DNA from: Sperchopsis tessellata
Lineage: Eukaryota > Arthropoda > Insecta > Coleoptera > Hydrophilidae
Direction: 5' to 3'
DNA length: 32,481 bases
NCBI GenBank assembly: GCA_033557685.1
Contig: JAWQRN010000271.1
Coordinates: forward strand, 1-32,481
Shown here: piece after piece, positions 1 to 13,160 of the stretch
Position numbering within the stretch: position 1 is the first letter of the stretch
Layout: every line of letters begins with the position of its first letter
Notes under the pieces: model-generated
The model's input: only the letters and a program-made list of their open reading frames with translations
The model's database searches: none
Told to the model about the DNA's origin: nothing
Translations under genes and position numbers: made by a program

Positions 1-2264
1 CTTATCTAATCCCGCCTTGAACCCTAAACGCCATTCTATCCAAGAATAACCACGCCAGCAGCTACCAGAGGAAACACTACAACAACAAGGTATTTATAAA
101 CAAACATTTATTAATTGCTATCGAAGGAATAACTCACCCGCTCACGCTACAATATGTATATGTTTTTGCGCGCATTTGAAATCGCATTTTTTACAGTTAC
201 CAAGACGACAAATTTTTGTTATCTAATTTATATTTTCATTAAAATTAATTTTAATCGATTGGTCGTTGAAGCATGTGCTACAGTTAGTTATTTGACAATA
301 TTTGGTTATTAAAATATTCTATGATTACCTACAAAATATAACATCGATTTTATGTAAAAATTTTATTGCTATGACTGAGCAACTTGTGGGCGATTTCACT
401 GCTCAAAACAATTATGGTTTTATTTCATAAAATGAAATGACAACTAAATTAAAACACCATTTCACATCTTTCGCCAAAGTAAGAACGCATAATACGTGAA
501 TCTCCTATCCAGCGTACTTTGAAGTGGTTTATTGGCTGAGTATCCGTTTTGTGGGTATCGCTAGTCATAACCTATGCTATCCCTAGGGTTGGACTCAGAT
601 CCATGATAGGTAGCTAGAAGAAAATATTTGAAACTAGATTATGGCGGAGTCCTTACTTCTCAAGCGTGGACAAAAGTCGGGCTGTGAATAGTTTTGTGTG
701 ATTTGTTTTTACTGCAACAAAATGTTTATCACTTTGGACGTTAAACGTTGTTTTATGTATGTATATAAAAATGAGATTAATAATTTAATTTGTACATTTA
801 TGGTTATAATTAAGTTTGTGCTATGCTTAATGGCTAATCAAGAAATAAAAATATATTAAGATATTAACATTTAAACAAGAAAGCGAACGAATTGTTGCGT
901 TTTATGTTTGTTTCTGGAAGTTTTAAGGTAATCATCGCTGGCGGGTATAAAAATTGGAACTAAAATGCTCCCGTTTATAGTTCAATTTTTCCGTCTCTGG
1001 ACACGATGAAATATAGGATAAAGGATTGTAAAATAAAGAGGGAGTGGATACGTGGTCAAGACATGTAAACGAAACAAAGCACATAGGAAACACTATGTAT
1101 ATATAATCATTAACACATGCCCACTTGGGGATATACCAACTGATGCGGAACCTCAATCGGCGTTAGTATGGTTTACTGTTAAGTTACGAATATAATTCGT
1201 TATATATAATAAGGTTATACTTCGTCGTCATATTTAAAACTTTCCAAAGGGTGAAAACATTGACTCGCACATATATTGACTGAATTACGCTTTACGATTG
1301 ATTGCTGCTTCAAGAATGACTGAATGCTGACTCAAGATAAACTGCATGAATTACTTCAAGATGGATACTAACTTGCTGCCATATTGGAAGTCGTTAGGTT
1401 TAACAATGGCCTGGCATAGGTGGGGTTGGTGACGTAATACAATACTTGCATAATACTGGAAGTATCACTTCTGTGGTATTTTTCACTAGTGATGACTAAA
1501 CAGCTTGAATTAAAATATTGGTAATTATTCGAGCGAAGGACCAATGTGAACTGTAAATATAATGTCGCGAATTCTGTCTCATGTTAATAGAAGTAAATTT
1601 CTGGTATGCAAACGTGAGTAAAATGTTTTCGCTTACCTTAATTCCAGTATCGCAGACGTGTACCAACAACTGCAGACGTGTGTGTGTGTATTGCTCGAGG
1701 GTTATATTATGGAAACATTACGAATGGATAAGTGGAGAGGATGGATTTCAATGTTTCATACACTGTCTTATTTTACACACACTTATAAAAATGATACACA
1801 ATTAAAAACTTGGAAAATTTTAATTGTTCAACAGTGCGACCAAAACGACGTCGACGCTAAGTTAGAATACGAGAACAGTTCACTTAAAAATGCAAGATGA
1901 ACTATCGTGTTTGAAAAGTGAATATCAACTGTAATGGTTGAGAATTTAAGTTGTACGTACTATCTATGTTGAATGCTGATTAACGACTACCCCAAAACTT
2001 CTATAATCATAAAACCTCCATTTCTAGGTTATAGCGAGTCTTGGAATTCCCAAGGAGAGAGATTGTCCAACAAATGTTGGATTTTCCAGAAATTCTCGTG
2101 GTACAGCATAAAAATTCCCGCTGTAAAATATCAAGCCTATTTTTCTTGTCACGATTTGGGGAATGGTAGAATGGTAGGTAGAAGGTTTGATGTCACATGT
2201 AATTAAAGAATGCTACCGAACATTCAGGAAATACAACACGTATATCCAAAACAGAGGTAATTGA
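1..2264. other. Upstream intergenic DNA, nothing assigned
   Basis: AT-rich sequence with only short chance ORFs. The first 90 bases are GC-richer and could be an exon edge, but no open frame supports it well. No RNA gene or recognisable transposon protein was seen here. Confidence 0.5.
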
Positions 2265-2615
2265 GAATTGGAATCAGAGGTGTGTTTTCATTTGGCGTGA
2301 ACCCGGAACATGAAATAATCCACAATTTGTTCGGGAAAATCAATATGAAGGCGACAGTTTGTTGGTATGGCCCGGAGTAAGTACTGGAGTTCACACATAT
2401 CTTGTTCTCTTACTGCTCACAGGTATCTGGATGAGATTCTGAGATTAATGAAGAAGAAATTTCCCTAATGATCATCCGATTGAACATGCATGAGATGCAT
2501 TAGGAAGACGTGATGTGATGTGAACTTCAAATTGCTCTCAGAGAGAAATGGGGTATGATTGCACAATAATTGTTTGATAATTTAATTCAATCCATGTTAG
2601 CATGGAGATTATACT
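2265..2615 (+). pseudogene. Tc1-type transposase relic, internally deleted
   Basis: Across several frames the plus strand reads FIWREPGT, then NNPQFVRENQYEGDSLLVW. After a deletion comes NDHPIEHA-stop-DALGRR, then LREKWGMIAQ and LFDNLIQSM. These follow the order of the Tc1/IS630 DDE transposase C-terminal half. The PIEHAWDALGRR block surrounds the third catalytic acid, and the LIxSM segment is near the end. The part with the second catalytic aspartate is deleted, and stops and frameshifts abound, so it is dead. Terminal inverted repeats were not located. Confidence 0.75.
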
Positions 2616-3705
2616 CATTATTAACTTTTGTTTTTTTTTTGTACCAATTTATGAATAAAATGACATGAAGTGTTTGTTATAATCTATTTTCATCTAGAAA
2701 AGTCTTTGAAGTGTTCCTGACAGTTTTGCCATAGTGCGCGCATTGAAACAGCTATTAGAAAAACTGACTGCGGGAGAATTAATATGATGACCTTAAATGC
2801 ACATTTGTATGGTAAATTTGTCATTGTTTTTCTTAAATTATGTTTATTTTAAACATGAAAAAGTGAAAAATGATCAAAACTGGTTTCCATTTTCATACTA
2901 ACCTGGTTAATTTTATTCAATATATGTCACAACAAACTTTGTGTGGCTTCTTGTTTATACACGTGTGTATTTTTAATAAAACTAATCTAATCTTATTTCA
3001 GGACAGTATCGTATCTAGCATTATTTTTAATTGTACTGCGATTTACAAAGTACGGCCCTGCTCACCGATTTAAGTGCAATATTAATAAAAACAATATTTC
3101 CTGCTACTAAAAATATTTATAGCATGCCCAATAACGACTAAAGACACTCATATGTGACAAATCTTTTTGGCAGTTTGTAGGAGGCCAATAAAATGCATTT
3201 CATGTTGCATTTTTTCAATCACTGACAACAAAAAAGTATCGTAGACTTTAGATTGATACTCTGCTTTTCTAAAAATACATTTAATCTAAATTTACATCCT
3301 AGAACACCATAGCAAACGACTTAATTTTAGTTAGTATGCCCCCTATCTAGCAGGATATGGTACGGCACTGGCGGTCCGCCATTAAATAGATTATAAAATT
3401 ATGTATAATTTAAGAATAATGTGTATAAACAGTTATTAAAAGGAACAACACAATACAAAATTACACATGGGCTAATGCATTTTAAAAATAGAAGTAATAA
3501 ATAAATCATTAGGACTGCACAAACATTACAATTTTGCCATCGTCACTACCTGAAAATGTACCACGATATTTCGGTTCGGAAACAATTTTGATTGAAGCAA
3601 ATGGCAAGTATGACAAAAGTGTCTTGCTCTAAAACATATTCGCTCATATTAAGACCTATGTTCTTTCAGATTGGTGATTAAATATTTTTATAACGACGGG
3701 CAAAC
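2616..3705. other. AT-rich DNA upstream of the PWWP2A-like start, possible 5' UTR
   Basis: No coding sequence is recognised. The promoter and any 5' UTR exon of the PWWP2A-like gene should lie here or further left. A possible acceptor ends at 3669. No TATA box was identified. Confidence 0.4.
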
Positions 3706-3857
3706 ATGGCGGACCAAGAAAGTTGTCTGGATGTACAAATATTAAAAAAGACGAGAATTTCAGTATTTGTTGACGAAGCTCTGCCTGATATCCTTGTGTG
3801 TACATATGAATACGGTGTTAAAATTTTCAAAGGTGTTTTGCTAGATTCCACGAAAAG
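3706..3857 (+). CDS. PWWP2A: PWWP2A-like exon 1 (start codon, residues 1-51 partial)
   Basis: The ATG at 3706 begins MADQESCLDV and lies in a good animal start context (CAAACATGG). The exon encodes 50 codons plus two bases and ends at AAAG|GTGAGA, a strong donor. The open two bases AG join the first base of exon 2 to make Arg51, giving the continuous reading LLDSTKR-NLPCGVQ. The EYGVKIFKGVLLDSTKR stretch is the conserved N-terminal box of PWWP2 proteins. A pyrimidine-AG at 3663-3669 could be the acceptor of a 5' UTR intron, so the transcription start may lie further upstream. No TATA box or other clear core promoter was found near this ATG. Confidence 0.88.
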
Positions 3858-6800
3858 GTGAGAACATCATTCATCATATTTGCCCTTTATTATAAGGATT
3901 GTGAGGTATCCAGTTCTCGTGACCTTGAGAACTTTATATTTCTCATAATTTTTAAATGAGAAGTGTACCCCCTAAAGTCGTCACATAGTCAATAGATATG
4001 TTATATGTATAATGGAAATCTTGCCAAATTTCTGGTTATTGTAACATAATATTACCTGATTCCGAAGTATCTGGATTTACTTTACGGTTTTGTCAGGAGA
4101 CCCTTCCAGCTTCAAGCGATGTAAGAACTACATCCATCTTAGTTTGGACTATGTGCATTCACACAAAACTTTTCGATACCCAAAAATGACAGTTCTTTAA
4201 ATTTCATCTTAAAATGTCAATTAAAATCTAAAATAACTGTCAATAAATTATTGCTAAGCAACGCTAAATATAGTACCATACCAATATTATATAATCATAC
4301 CGTAATAACAAACTATTTCTATATTTAGGCTGTATAAGTTACATTCATACAGATGTGTTCTCCACATGCGCTCTACGGTCTTTTTGTTGAATAAGTTTTT
4401 ACTTTGTTTTCATTTAAATCCTCTTATTACTATTTTTAAGCAAGTTGGATAAAATATATGCGTAAGCAAGTTTTGTATCGCCATGCTTAAGTTTAAATAA
4501 TTAATAGAACAGTTTTTAAACATTTTGTGTGAAGTACAGTTTCAGTGTATGTTAAGTAAAACAAATTCATATATTAAAATGTAACAAAAAACAACAGAAA
4601 GTGATTTGTTGTACATTTTGTTTGTTTGCAGTTAAAAACAAAACAAAATATTCTGTTAGTTTTGTCTACTAAAGGACAATATTCCTGTTATTCAAAAATC
4701 GCATGTCTACGGTGTAGTATTTCAGACGACTGCAACAATGATGTGTTCGCAAACATGTAGCTTTTACTTCATCAGCTATTTCTAAACAATAAATATCATG
4801 TATTAAGATTAATTTATGTTTTGAAACAGGTGCTGAGATTGTTTGACAAAAAAGTGCTAATTTTAAAAAATCTCAAATGTTCCTGTTAAATAAAATTTTA
4901 AATAGTTAAGGAGATATGAAATATCCTTGTCAAATACCCCTTCTATTTCCATTTATGATATGTCTTTCACTAAGAGCTGTCTTGGTATGGCCTGGGGTGT
5001 GCTATAGGGTAGTATATTGGGACCACTAATGTTCTTAAATTTATTTAAATGATTTACCTTACATTGTGCTTATACAAATCATCCAGTATGCTTATGGTAC
5101 TACTTTTAGTGCAAGTAGTGTTAGAAATGCCAGAGATGAGATTGAAATTTCAATTGTTGAGTTGTGAATGTGGATCATTTCTAATAAGCTGAGTTTAGAT
5201 CGAGAAAAAAACTGCATTTGTTGAGTTTGGTGACATGAAGAACATTGATTCTAGTTCCACTGTATTTGTGAAAATCATTAAAACTGTCCTTAAATGAATA
5301 TACTGAGCATCTGGAGGGTAAATTATCTAAATGTCTTCTTGTAATTATAGAATTTCCATTTACATTAACCAAGATATGGTATTCTTGCCTAGGGTAATAC
5401 CTCTGCTAGAAATATTGAACACGTGTTTGTCTTGCAGAAGAGTGTGAAAGACATTATTTCAGAATTTCTAGAAAAAGTTCTAGAGATAGATGCAAAGACT
5501 ATTTTATAATGTTTCAAACATGACTTTGCCTTCAGCAATAATATACTCATAACTGGTTACTTTTTCGAAAACTTTCACTACTAACAACTATGGTACATGA
5601 TATGATAGAAGATTAATAGTACCACAACATAGATATTCATAAACAAACAAACAATTGCAATTAGACTTTTTAATCAGCTACCAATGGATGTTCGCCAACT
5701 GAACTTGGGTGTTAATCAATAATTAAAAGACATGTAATGAAGGAGCTTATTACAGTATTAGTATAATTTTTATAAATTAGTTAAAGCATCTAGTTGAAAT
5801 TGGCCCCATACTACATGTGGGTCTCTGTGGATGTAAACGAACCTTTGCGGCATTCAGCTTTGTATTCAGTTTTTTACTACTTATCCTTAATTCATTCGCT
5901 TCCCAAAATCTCAAAATCCTGTAGTGTAAGTATTATAATGTTTTCTACAGAATTATCCCGTAATATTTTGTGGTTCTTCATCTTAGATATCACTTGATAA
6001 AAAATTGAAAAATAGAGTTACCTTTTTTTGTGGATGATTAATCAGAACTTTGTTCTACTCATTATTGTTGACCAAAGGTATGTTATAATGGCAACATCCG
6101 TATTAGTGGTGGGCTAAATAGTTCTTTCCGTAGTACAGTTTCCAATAAAAGAGAACAGTTTAATAAAACAGTTGCAAAAAAACAAAGAGAACTGAAACTC
6201 AACAATAATAATTATGCATTGTTGCAGTTGATTTATTAAACGTTACGGCATGCTTAACAACAAGAATTGAAAAAACACAATTTCCTTGACAAGAAATTTG
6301 ATCACCCATTACAATTGGTTCCGAAAGCCGTGTGGACATCTGTAAGTTCTCTAGCATGAGAATAATTTGTTATTTTTGTTAATACAATCATGAAAGTTTT
6401 AAACTTGTGCATGCGGCCCGCGGGCCGTAGTTTACCCACCCTTGCTATATATGTATCTAATTTTACTATACCCAAGGAGGTTAGGTTCTTCCGAGGCTAT
6501 ACTTAACAAAAGGGTGTCCATTTTTGTTTAACAGCAATTGGACTTCAAGTCTGGTCGTTCCTCCTTTTGTGGTTGTTCGTGCATCTTGTAGTCTAAACTG
6601 TTTGCCTTTGCAACAGGCAATTGATTTTAACGCATTCAGTGTTTTTACAGCTAATTATTTTCTGTTCTTTTACAACGGGTAGTTTGTCAAAACTTTTATT
6701 TTAGATTTGACCTTTTTAAGAAATTGTTCAAAAAACAGTTCTTTTTTATCACTAGTCGCTCTAAGAAATCATATGATTCTACTTTTATTTTTTTAATTAT

Positions 6801-9800
6801 AAAACTTTCTATCTAGTGATTTTTGAGGAAACATGGTTTTTAAAATAATGTCTGTCTGTGCCTTTTCTAGCGCAAAAACAAGTTGAGCTATGAAGGCAAT
6901 AATTAGCATGGAGTTAAACATTAATTTCGAGATTCTGGTGTATTTTGGATAAAATCAATCAATCAGAAGTAGTAGTTTCTGTTGTCTATCTATTTGTAGT
7001 GTATCTAGTGCCTAACAATTTAAACTATGAAGACAAAATTTGATATATAAGCTTTTCACTGTAATTTTGAGATCCCAATGAATTTTGGAAAAAAGCAATC
7101 AACTGGAAGTAGTGGCCAAATGTTTATTTGTTTTTTTTTTTATTTTGAATAAAATATGTTTTAAAATTTTACTTATATGTAGAGGGTGTAGGGAACACAT
7201 ATTTTAATTTTTATATATCAGATTGTCTGTATCAGTGTCATTTGTGGTACCTGCTTATTATACATATTTTTCAAATTAATCTTTGAGTAGCAAATTAGAG
7301 AACCTTAAAGATAGAGCATGTACATTTGTTTTGTACTGAGTGTGGCTATTATTTTTTTTTAACTCTTTAAAAGAAAGTCTTGTGATGACCGTACCTCATT
7401 TTTTTCACTGAAAATGTTAAAATTAAATTGAAATGAAGTATGTTTCTGATAATAATTCTTTTTATATTTATGTGTTTCATGAAATTTCATGCCTATAAAA
7501 ATAATTAAAGTATGCAAAAGTCTTAATTAGATTATAATCGTCAAAAAATTGTCTATTTTAAAAATTGTTTCAACAAAACAAATTTTTTCTCTAATCATCA
7601 TTATAATTGCTACCCAACTGCTCAGTTATTTTCTTATCTATTTGGGGAAAATGCAAACAAATCACAAGTACTGTTCATTATTTTGAATATTGTTTCTTCT
7701 TTTACTTACTTTATCCTTATCTCTTCTATCTTACGATGTAAAGTTTCGAGTTTATGGTATTATTAATCGTCTTGCACTGACATTCTCCACATTCTCCTCC
7801 AACCTTCCCTACCTTCAGCCAGTGTTCTCACCTGCTTCCACTCAATACCCCTCTCACTTGTCAGCCCTCGACCACTTCCTTCAACACTGACAACGCTCGT
7901 CTCCTCATTTCCGAACTTTATTCTAAAACTCTCTTGGTCAGGCAGTTATCCTCCATCCTCAACACGTCCTAACCATCTAAGCTGTGCATGTCTCACATAG
8001 TCTTCCACTCATTTCACATTAGGAATTCTCCTAAAAGCCTGATTTTTTATTCTATCCCTTGCCTCCTACCTTTCTAAGAAATCTCATCTCCATAGCCGTC
8101 ACATTATTTTTCTGCCTTCCAGATAGAACCCAGGGTTCTACCGAATAGGCCAATATAGAAATGACAACCCTTTTATAAATTTCCACCTTTGTGCATTTGG
8201 ATATCTCTCTTTTTTTTCAAAAAAACTGTTTCTCACGGCATTAAACTCACTCTATGATTTATTTCTTTCTCCATGTTTTCTTGCTCAACAATGAATGTCC
8301 CCAGGTACTTCTCTATTATATCAAATGCCTTTTCCAGATCCATGAAACAGACATGTACCTATTTTTCATCTCTGATTGCTCTCTCTGTTATCTACCTTCT
8401 AGCAAATATCAAGTCTTGAGTGCCACACTTTCTCCTAAATCCACACTGTTCATCTTCGAAGTCATCTTCCACATCTCTTCAAAGACGTGCCTCCAGTATT
8501 CTCGAGAATATCTTTCCCGTAACACTCTGCAGTGATATGCCTCTACAGTTTCTGCAGTCATGGTTATCTCCCTTCTTGAAAATGGTCTCAATCACAGATA
8601 TTCTCCAATTCACTGTTACCTTTTTCTTCCTCCATCCTATGTTAAGTATGACTCATCGTCAACTGTACACAACTTGAAAAATGTTTTCTGACAATGGTAA
8701 TGTTGTGACAATATATGCAGGTACCTATAGGTATAGGTGGGATTATGATAAACGGAATGAAAAAGTTAATCATCAAATTTACGTTTTAACAATGCATTTA
8801 AGAAATGAAGGAATCTCCATCGTAAAACGTTTATTGGAAATTTACGTGATTGAAGAAGGCATCTAGTACATTTCATCTCAACGACCATATAACAAAGATC
8901 TAGTATTTAAGCTTTATGACTATAATGCCAATTGTTCGAATTCCTCCATAAAAATATTCGCAATAACAAGGGATATCAGGGAACCCATAGCAGCTCCAAA
9001 AGTTTGTAGACATGGTCCCTAAATCTTAATGAGTGGACCTAATACAAACTTCTGCCACCTCATAACACCACAGCATTAACTTGAGAAGAACTCTATCTCT
9101 AATGATGCTAATAGAATCATCGACGGGTATACTGGTAAAAAGGAACTCGACATTGAAGCTGACCATCCTGTGGGAGCTGGTCTTATACTAGATCTTGGTA
9201 AAATGAGGAGTTTCGTATTTGGGATTCAGATTATCCTTTGAATTTGTATGTGGGAGGCCTTATTTCACCAACAATCAGCCGAAGAGGTATCAAAGGTTTG
9301 TGTACCTTAAGTAAGTCATATAAACAAGGGATTCAAGAATCATGGGGAATGGTTCTCTACACTTATAAATCAAGGGTAGATCTTTGATGACATTCATGAC
9401 CAATTTTTCTATTACTGATATAGGGTTGGACGTTACACATTTATATATGGTATCATACAGAAGCTCTAGAATCTTGGAATCATATGACGATCCATAACAA
9501 GTAGTGTTACCCTTATCCGGCAAAGTGACAAATTGACTCATTACTTTTGAATTCCCTGACGGCCTTTAACTCATCTTTGTTTGACTTGGAATGGAGCAGT
9601 TTAGATCTTTCTTAAACAAGAGCAGTTTCACTCCAAATCTTATTTGATATCTCTGGTGAAAAACTTCAAATGACGCTTTCTACATTGAAAGCTATGGGTT
9701 TTGATGAAAATGCTCTTCAGGTGTGAGAGTATGAGATGACAAATTTATCACTAAATTTTTCAAATGCTCGTTTCAAGAGTTGGATTGACATTCAGACTTG

Positions 9801-12800
9801 ACTATTTTTCTGATGAAATTTAAAAAGGTTGGACTATTTTGACTACGGCTGAGGATTGACATACCATATTATACCGTTCAAAAAGCAGTTTTTTGTTTTA
9901 TTTATTAAAAATCTCAACAGTTATTTGTACATTTAATCTAATTTTCTTTCATTTTTATATTTCAGAAATTTACCATGCGGTGTTCAAACATTAAACCCCA
10001 CATTAACAACTACTGCAACACCAGAAGAAGACAGCCTATTTGCAGTAAACCAAAGATTCACCTACACAGACCCTCAAAATCAACAAAACCTAAAAAAAAA
10101 GAATGTAAACATATCGTCAAAATACAAAAACAACAAAATGACTGTCCGATTGAGACCCCGCCAGGTATTGTGTTCAAAATGCAAAGGCATATGCAATGAA
10201 AACTCCGAAAACGTTGGTAGAAAACGTAAAATTTCAGATAGGGCACCGTCTCCGGTGCCTATAGTAAAACGTAATTCAAATGCTCCCGTCACCAGATCTG
10301 CCCAAACCGTCGAACCGAGTAGTAGCAGTAATAGTAGCAGTAGTAGTAGTAGTGGTGGTGGTGGTAGTAGTGGTGGTGGTGGTAAGAAAAAAACAACATT
10401 TGAAGACAAATCTGAAAAAGTTGATGTGGTGAAGGAGACACAAAAAGAAAAGGAAGCACCTAAAGAAAAAGAAACACAGAAGTTAAGTAGTAAGATGGTA
10501 ACAGTGATTCCAGAGGAACTGCCAACGGCGCTTAGTGGTAACGTGAATAAATTGAATATTGATAATAATAATAAAAAACCTTTTTTAACTGTTAGAAACT
10601 TAAACAAAAGGTGTGGAAGCACAATTAACAGTATAACTAGTGCCATTGCAAGTAAATTAGAAAAGTCACATTCCTTAGCCCATTCCGAATTAAACGCAAA
10701 CAGTGTAAATAAAAATATTGAAGGTGAAGAAAAAGAAAAACCTGAAATCACCAAATTGCCAGAAGTTATAAACAAGTCGATTAAACGCACTTTGAGAAAG
10801 AAACGTAGTGTCGGTTCAATGGAAGATCTTTGGGATGAGACAGTTTTTGAGGAAAAAGGTAATAAAAACGTTAATGCAAACAATAATACAAATAATCCGA
10901 CAGGTGCGGTTGATTTGAACAGTTGTCCGAGTACACGAACTATTAAAATATCCTATGGGCCACAGGGTGAAGGTACCGTTCTCAAAATACCAGCACAAAT
11001 AGAAAATTTGAATGTCAGTGATGATTCAGAGGAAAATATAAATATCGATGATCCAAAATTGAAGGCGAAAGATGCGACTAACAAAGCTGCTAGGAAGGCG
11101 TTGAAGAAGGCAAAGAAAGAAGCTAGAAGAAAATTTCTTTTGTCGGGTTCACCCATGTACGGCGGTAGTGCGTCTCCTAGATATGCTGCTGTCAGTGGTT
11201 TATCTCCTAGGTACACTATAGGCGGCGCATCTCCTAGACATGGTTTAGGCAACAATTCGCCTAGGTACCTGGGAAATCCGACTTTTGAAGTGAATATCAC
11301 CAGAAGGAGGAAGCATAAAATGAAACATAAGAAAAAACATCGAGAAGATAAGGAAAGAAAGCATAAAGAGGGAGAAGTATGTTTTTTAACTGTTTGAGTT
11401 ATTTTAAGTTGTTGCCTAAGTTCCTCCTTACTCGGATTTTGCAAATTTTCAAAATATGCGCCAAATTAGAATTTTCTCTACTTGATGTTGAGTTAGTGAT
11501 TATCCAAGATGGTTTCTGCTGTCCCTGATTGCTCCACAATCTCCTTCATTTACCTTCTTATTTCAAACAAGTGTATTATTTAATTTGACAAACCTGGCAG
11601 AGCAACCCTTTTATCACCTAGGTATTATTTTTTTCAAGGTATCTTACTTTTTAATGCATTCAATACCTACCTACTCCTTTAATATCCATCCCAAACATCT
11701 AAAGGCTGCTTTACTTCCCCTTCTCTCTTTATCCTTTTCTGCTGATGTTCTTTCATGTTTGATTTGAGTATAATCCTTCTAATCTGCATTTCTTCTCTAC
11801 TTTTGTTGCAGATATTTACATTATGTTGGAGATGCTTTTATGTTTCTTTTACACGTATTGTCTGGAGGTGCCTTTTTGATAGTCTTGTCCTCAGCCATAT
11901 TTCCTTTCAGAATGTTTTTTATATTTCTAGCTTGGATATTTCCAACTTGTCTAGGATACAGAAAGTTCAGAACTCATCTCTTCACTTTATCTTTGGAAGA
12001 GTTTAGAAGTCATTCACATATTTACCTTACTTTGAAGTTATATAATTTCAGATCAACAAGCTAGAAGAGAATGGAAAGAGTGATGTCATAAAGACAATCA
12101 CTGAATTATGACTCTGATTTTTAAAGTGCCGTGAAACCTAGTTTCTTTCAACAAATGACCAATTGTTGTATATTTGAACTAAGAATGAAATATTATATCT
12201 CTCAATTACCCTACATTCTCTTTCTGACAAATGTCGACTCTCAAGAACATTATCCATTACTAAATGTAAAGTAGCCCCACAAAAAGAAGTCAGGAGCCGT
12301 GAAATCTGGTGAAAAAGGCGGCCAAGCAAAATTGGAATTTTTTTTAATTATTCGCTCACCAAAAAGTTCAAGAAGAAGCTCCATTGTGGCTTTTGTTATA
12401 TGCGCAGTGGCTCCATCTTTCTGGAACCATATGTTAGATTTATTGCCGACTGCCGGGCGCAAAAAGTTATCAATCATAGCCCTATACAAACCCATGGTGA
12501 CGGTTCCCCGGGTAACCCTTCTCATTTTCGAAAAAAATATGGACCAATTATCAGCCATAACACTGCACCAAACAATGCATCTAGATGCACCCCTTTTTAT
12601 TACTCCAAAATCAGTAATTTGGCTTGTTCACTCAATATAAGATTGCTTAAAAAGTTATTTTCTCTGGCAATAACAGTTCCTGCACCATTTGAATTTTATA
12701 TGGGAACATTTTAAGATTCAGTTTCAAAATCCGTTGTAGTGAAGATACCCAATCAAGTAGAATGACGATAAGTAGAGATAGATGGATCACTTTTTACACA

Positions 12801-13122
12801 CTTCCAACAGAGCCTCCACTACTTTTTCAGTGAATACAGGCTGATGAATACCTGTTACTCAAAACAGGAGACTCCTAATTGTGTGCCACTAGGAGCAGTT
12901 CTGGCATTAAAATGCTTTCTTACAAACATAGCATCTCCTTTTTTAAGATGGTGCTATGACTTGTGCTTCAGTCCATTGATCTCGAAACATTTTTGTTGCC
13001 CCTTGTTACCCATAAACAAACAAAAAATTAATCAAGCTGTATGAAAATCGCAAGTTCATCCAATTCGGAACGTAAGGGATATTATAATTAAATAAACGAA
13101 GAATTAAGTCAACTGAACACAA

Positions 13123-13160
<38 letters not shown>

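Noticed and set aside
1..90. GC-richer patch ending AACAACAAG|GTATTT, like an exon edge
   Set aside because: Only about 23 open codons before the donor in one frame, an in-frame TGA upstream, and no recognisable protein; it needs sequence to the left.
642..692. ATGGCGGAGTCC short ORF of 16 codons
   Set aside because: Too short; no donor or conserved peptide supports it as a first exon.
3370..3384. GGCGGTCCGCCAT, reverse complement of part of the PWWP2A-like start region
   Set aside because: Only about 10 matching bases; chance cannot be excluded, and there is no pairing extension.
6104..6754. Possible 650-bp hAT-type element bounded by TAGTG and CACTA
   Set aside because: The inner terminal sequences do not match as inverted repeats beyond five bases, and the flanking 8-mers match at only about half the positions.
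10138..10140. Met109 as the true translation start of the PWWP2A-like protein
   Set aside because: The frame is open upstream to a good acceptor, and exon 1 joins in phase to give the conserved PWWP2 N-terminal box.
10080..10883. 267-codon minus-strand ORF opposite exon 2
   Set aside because: It is a low-complexity Leu/Phe/Ser translation antisense to the Ser/Gly/Lys-rich PWWP2 exon; a shadow of codon bias with no family similarity.
10953..11444. 163-codon minus-strand ORF
   Set aside because: Antisense shadow of the S-P-R-Y repeats and basic tail of the same exon.
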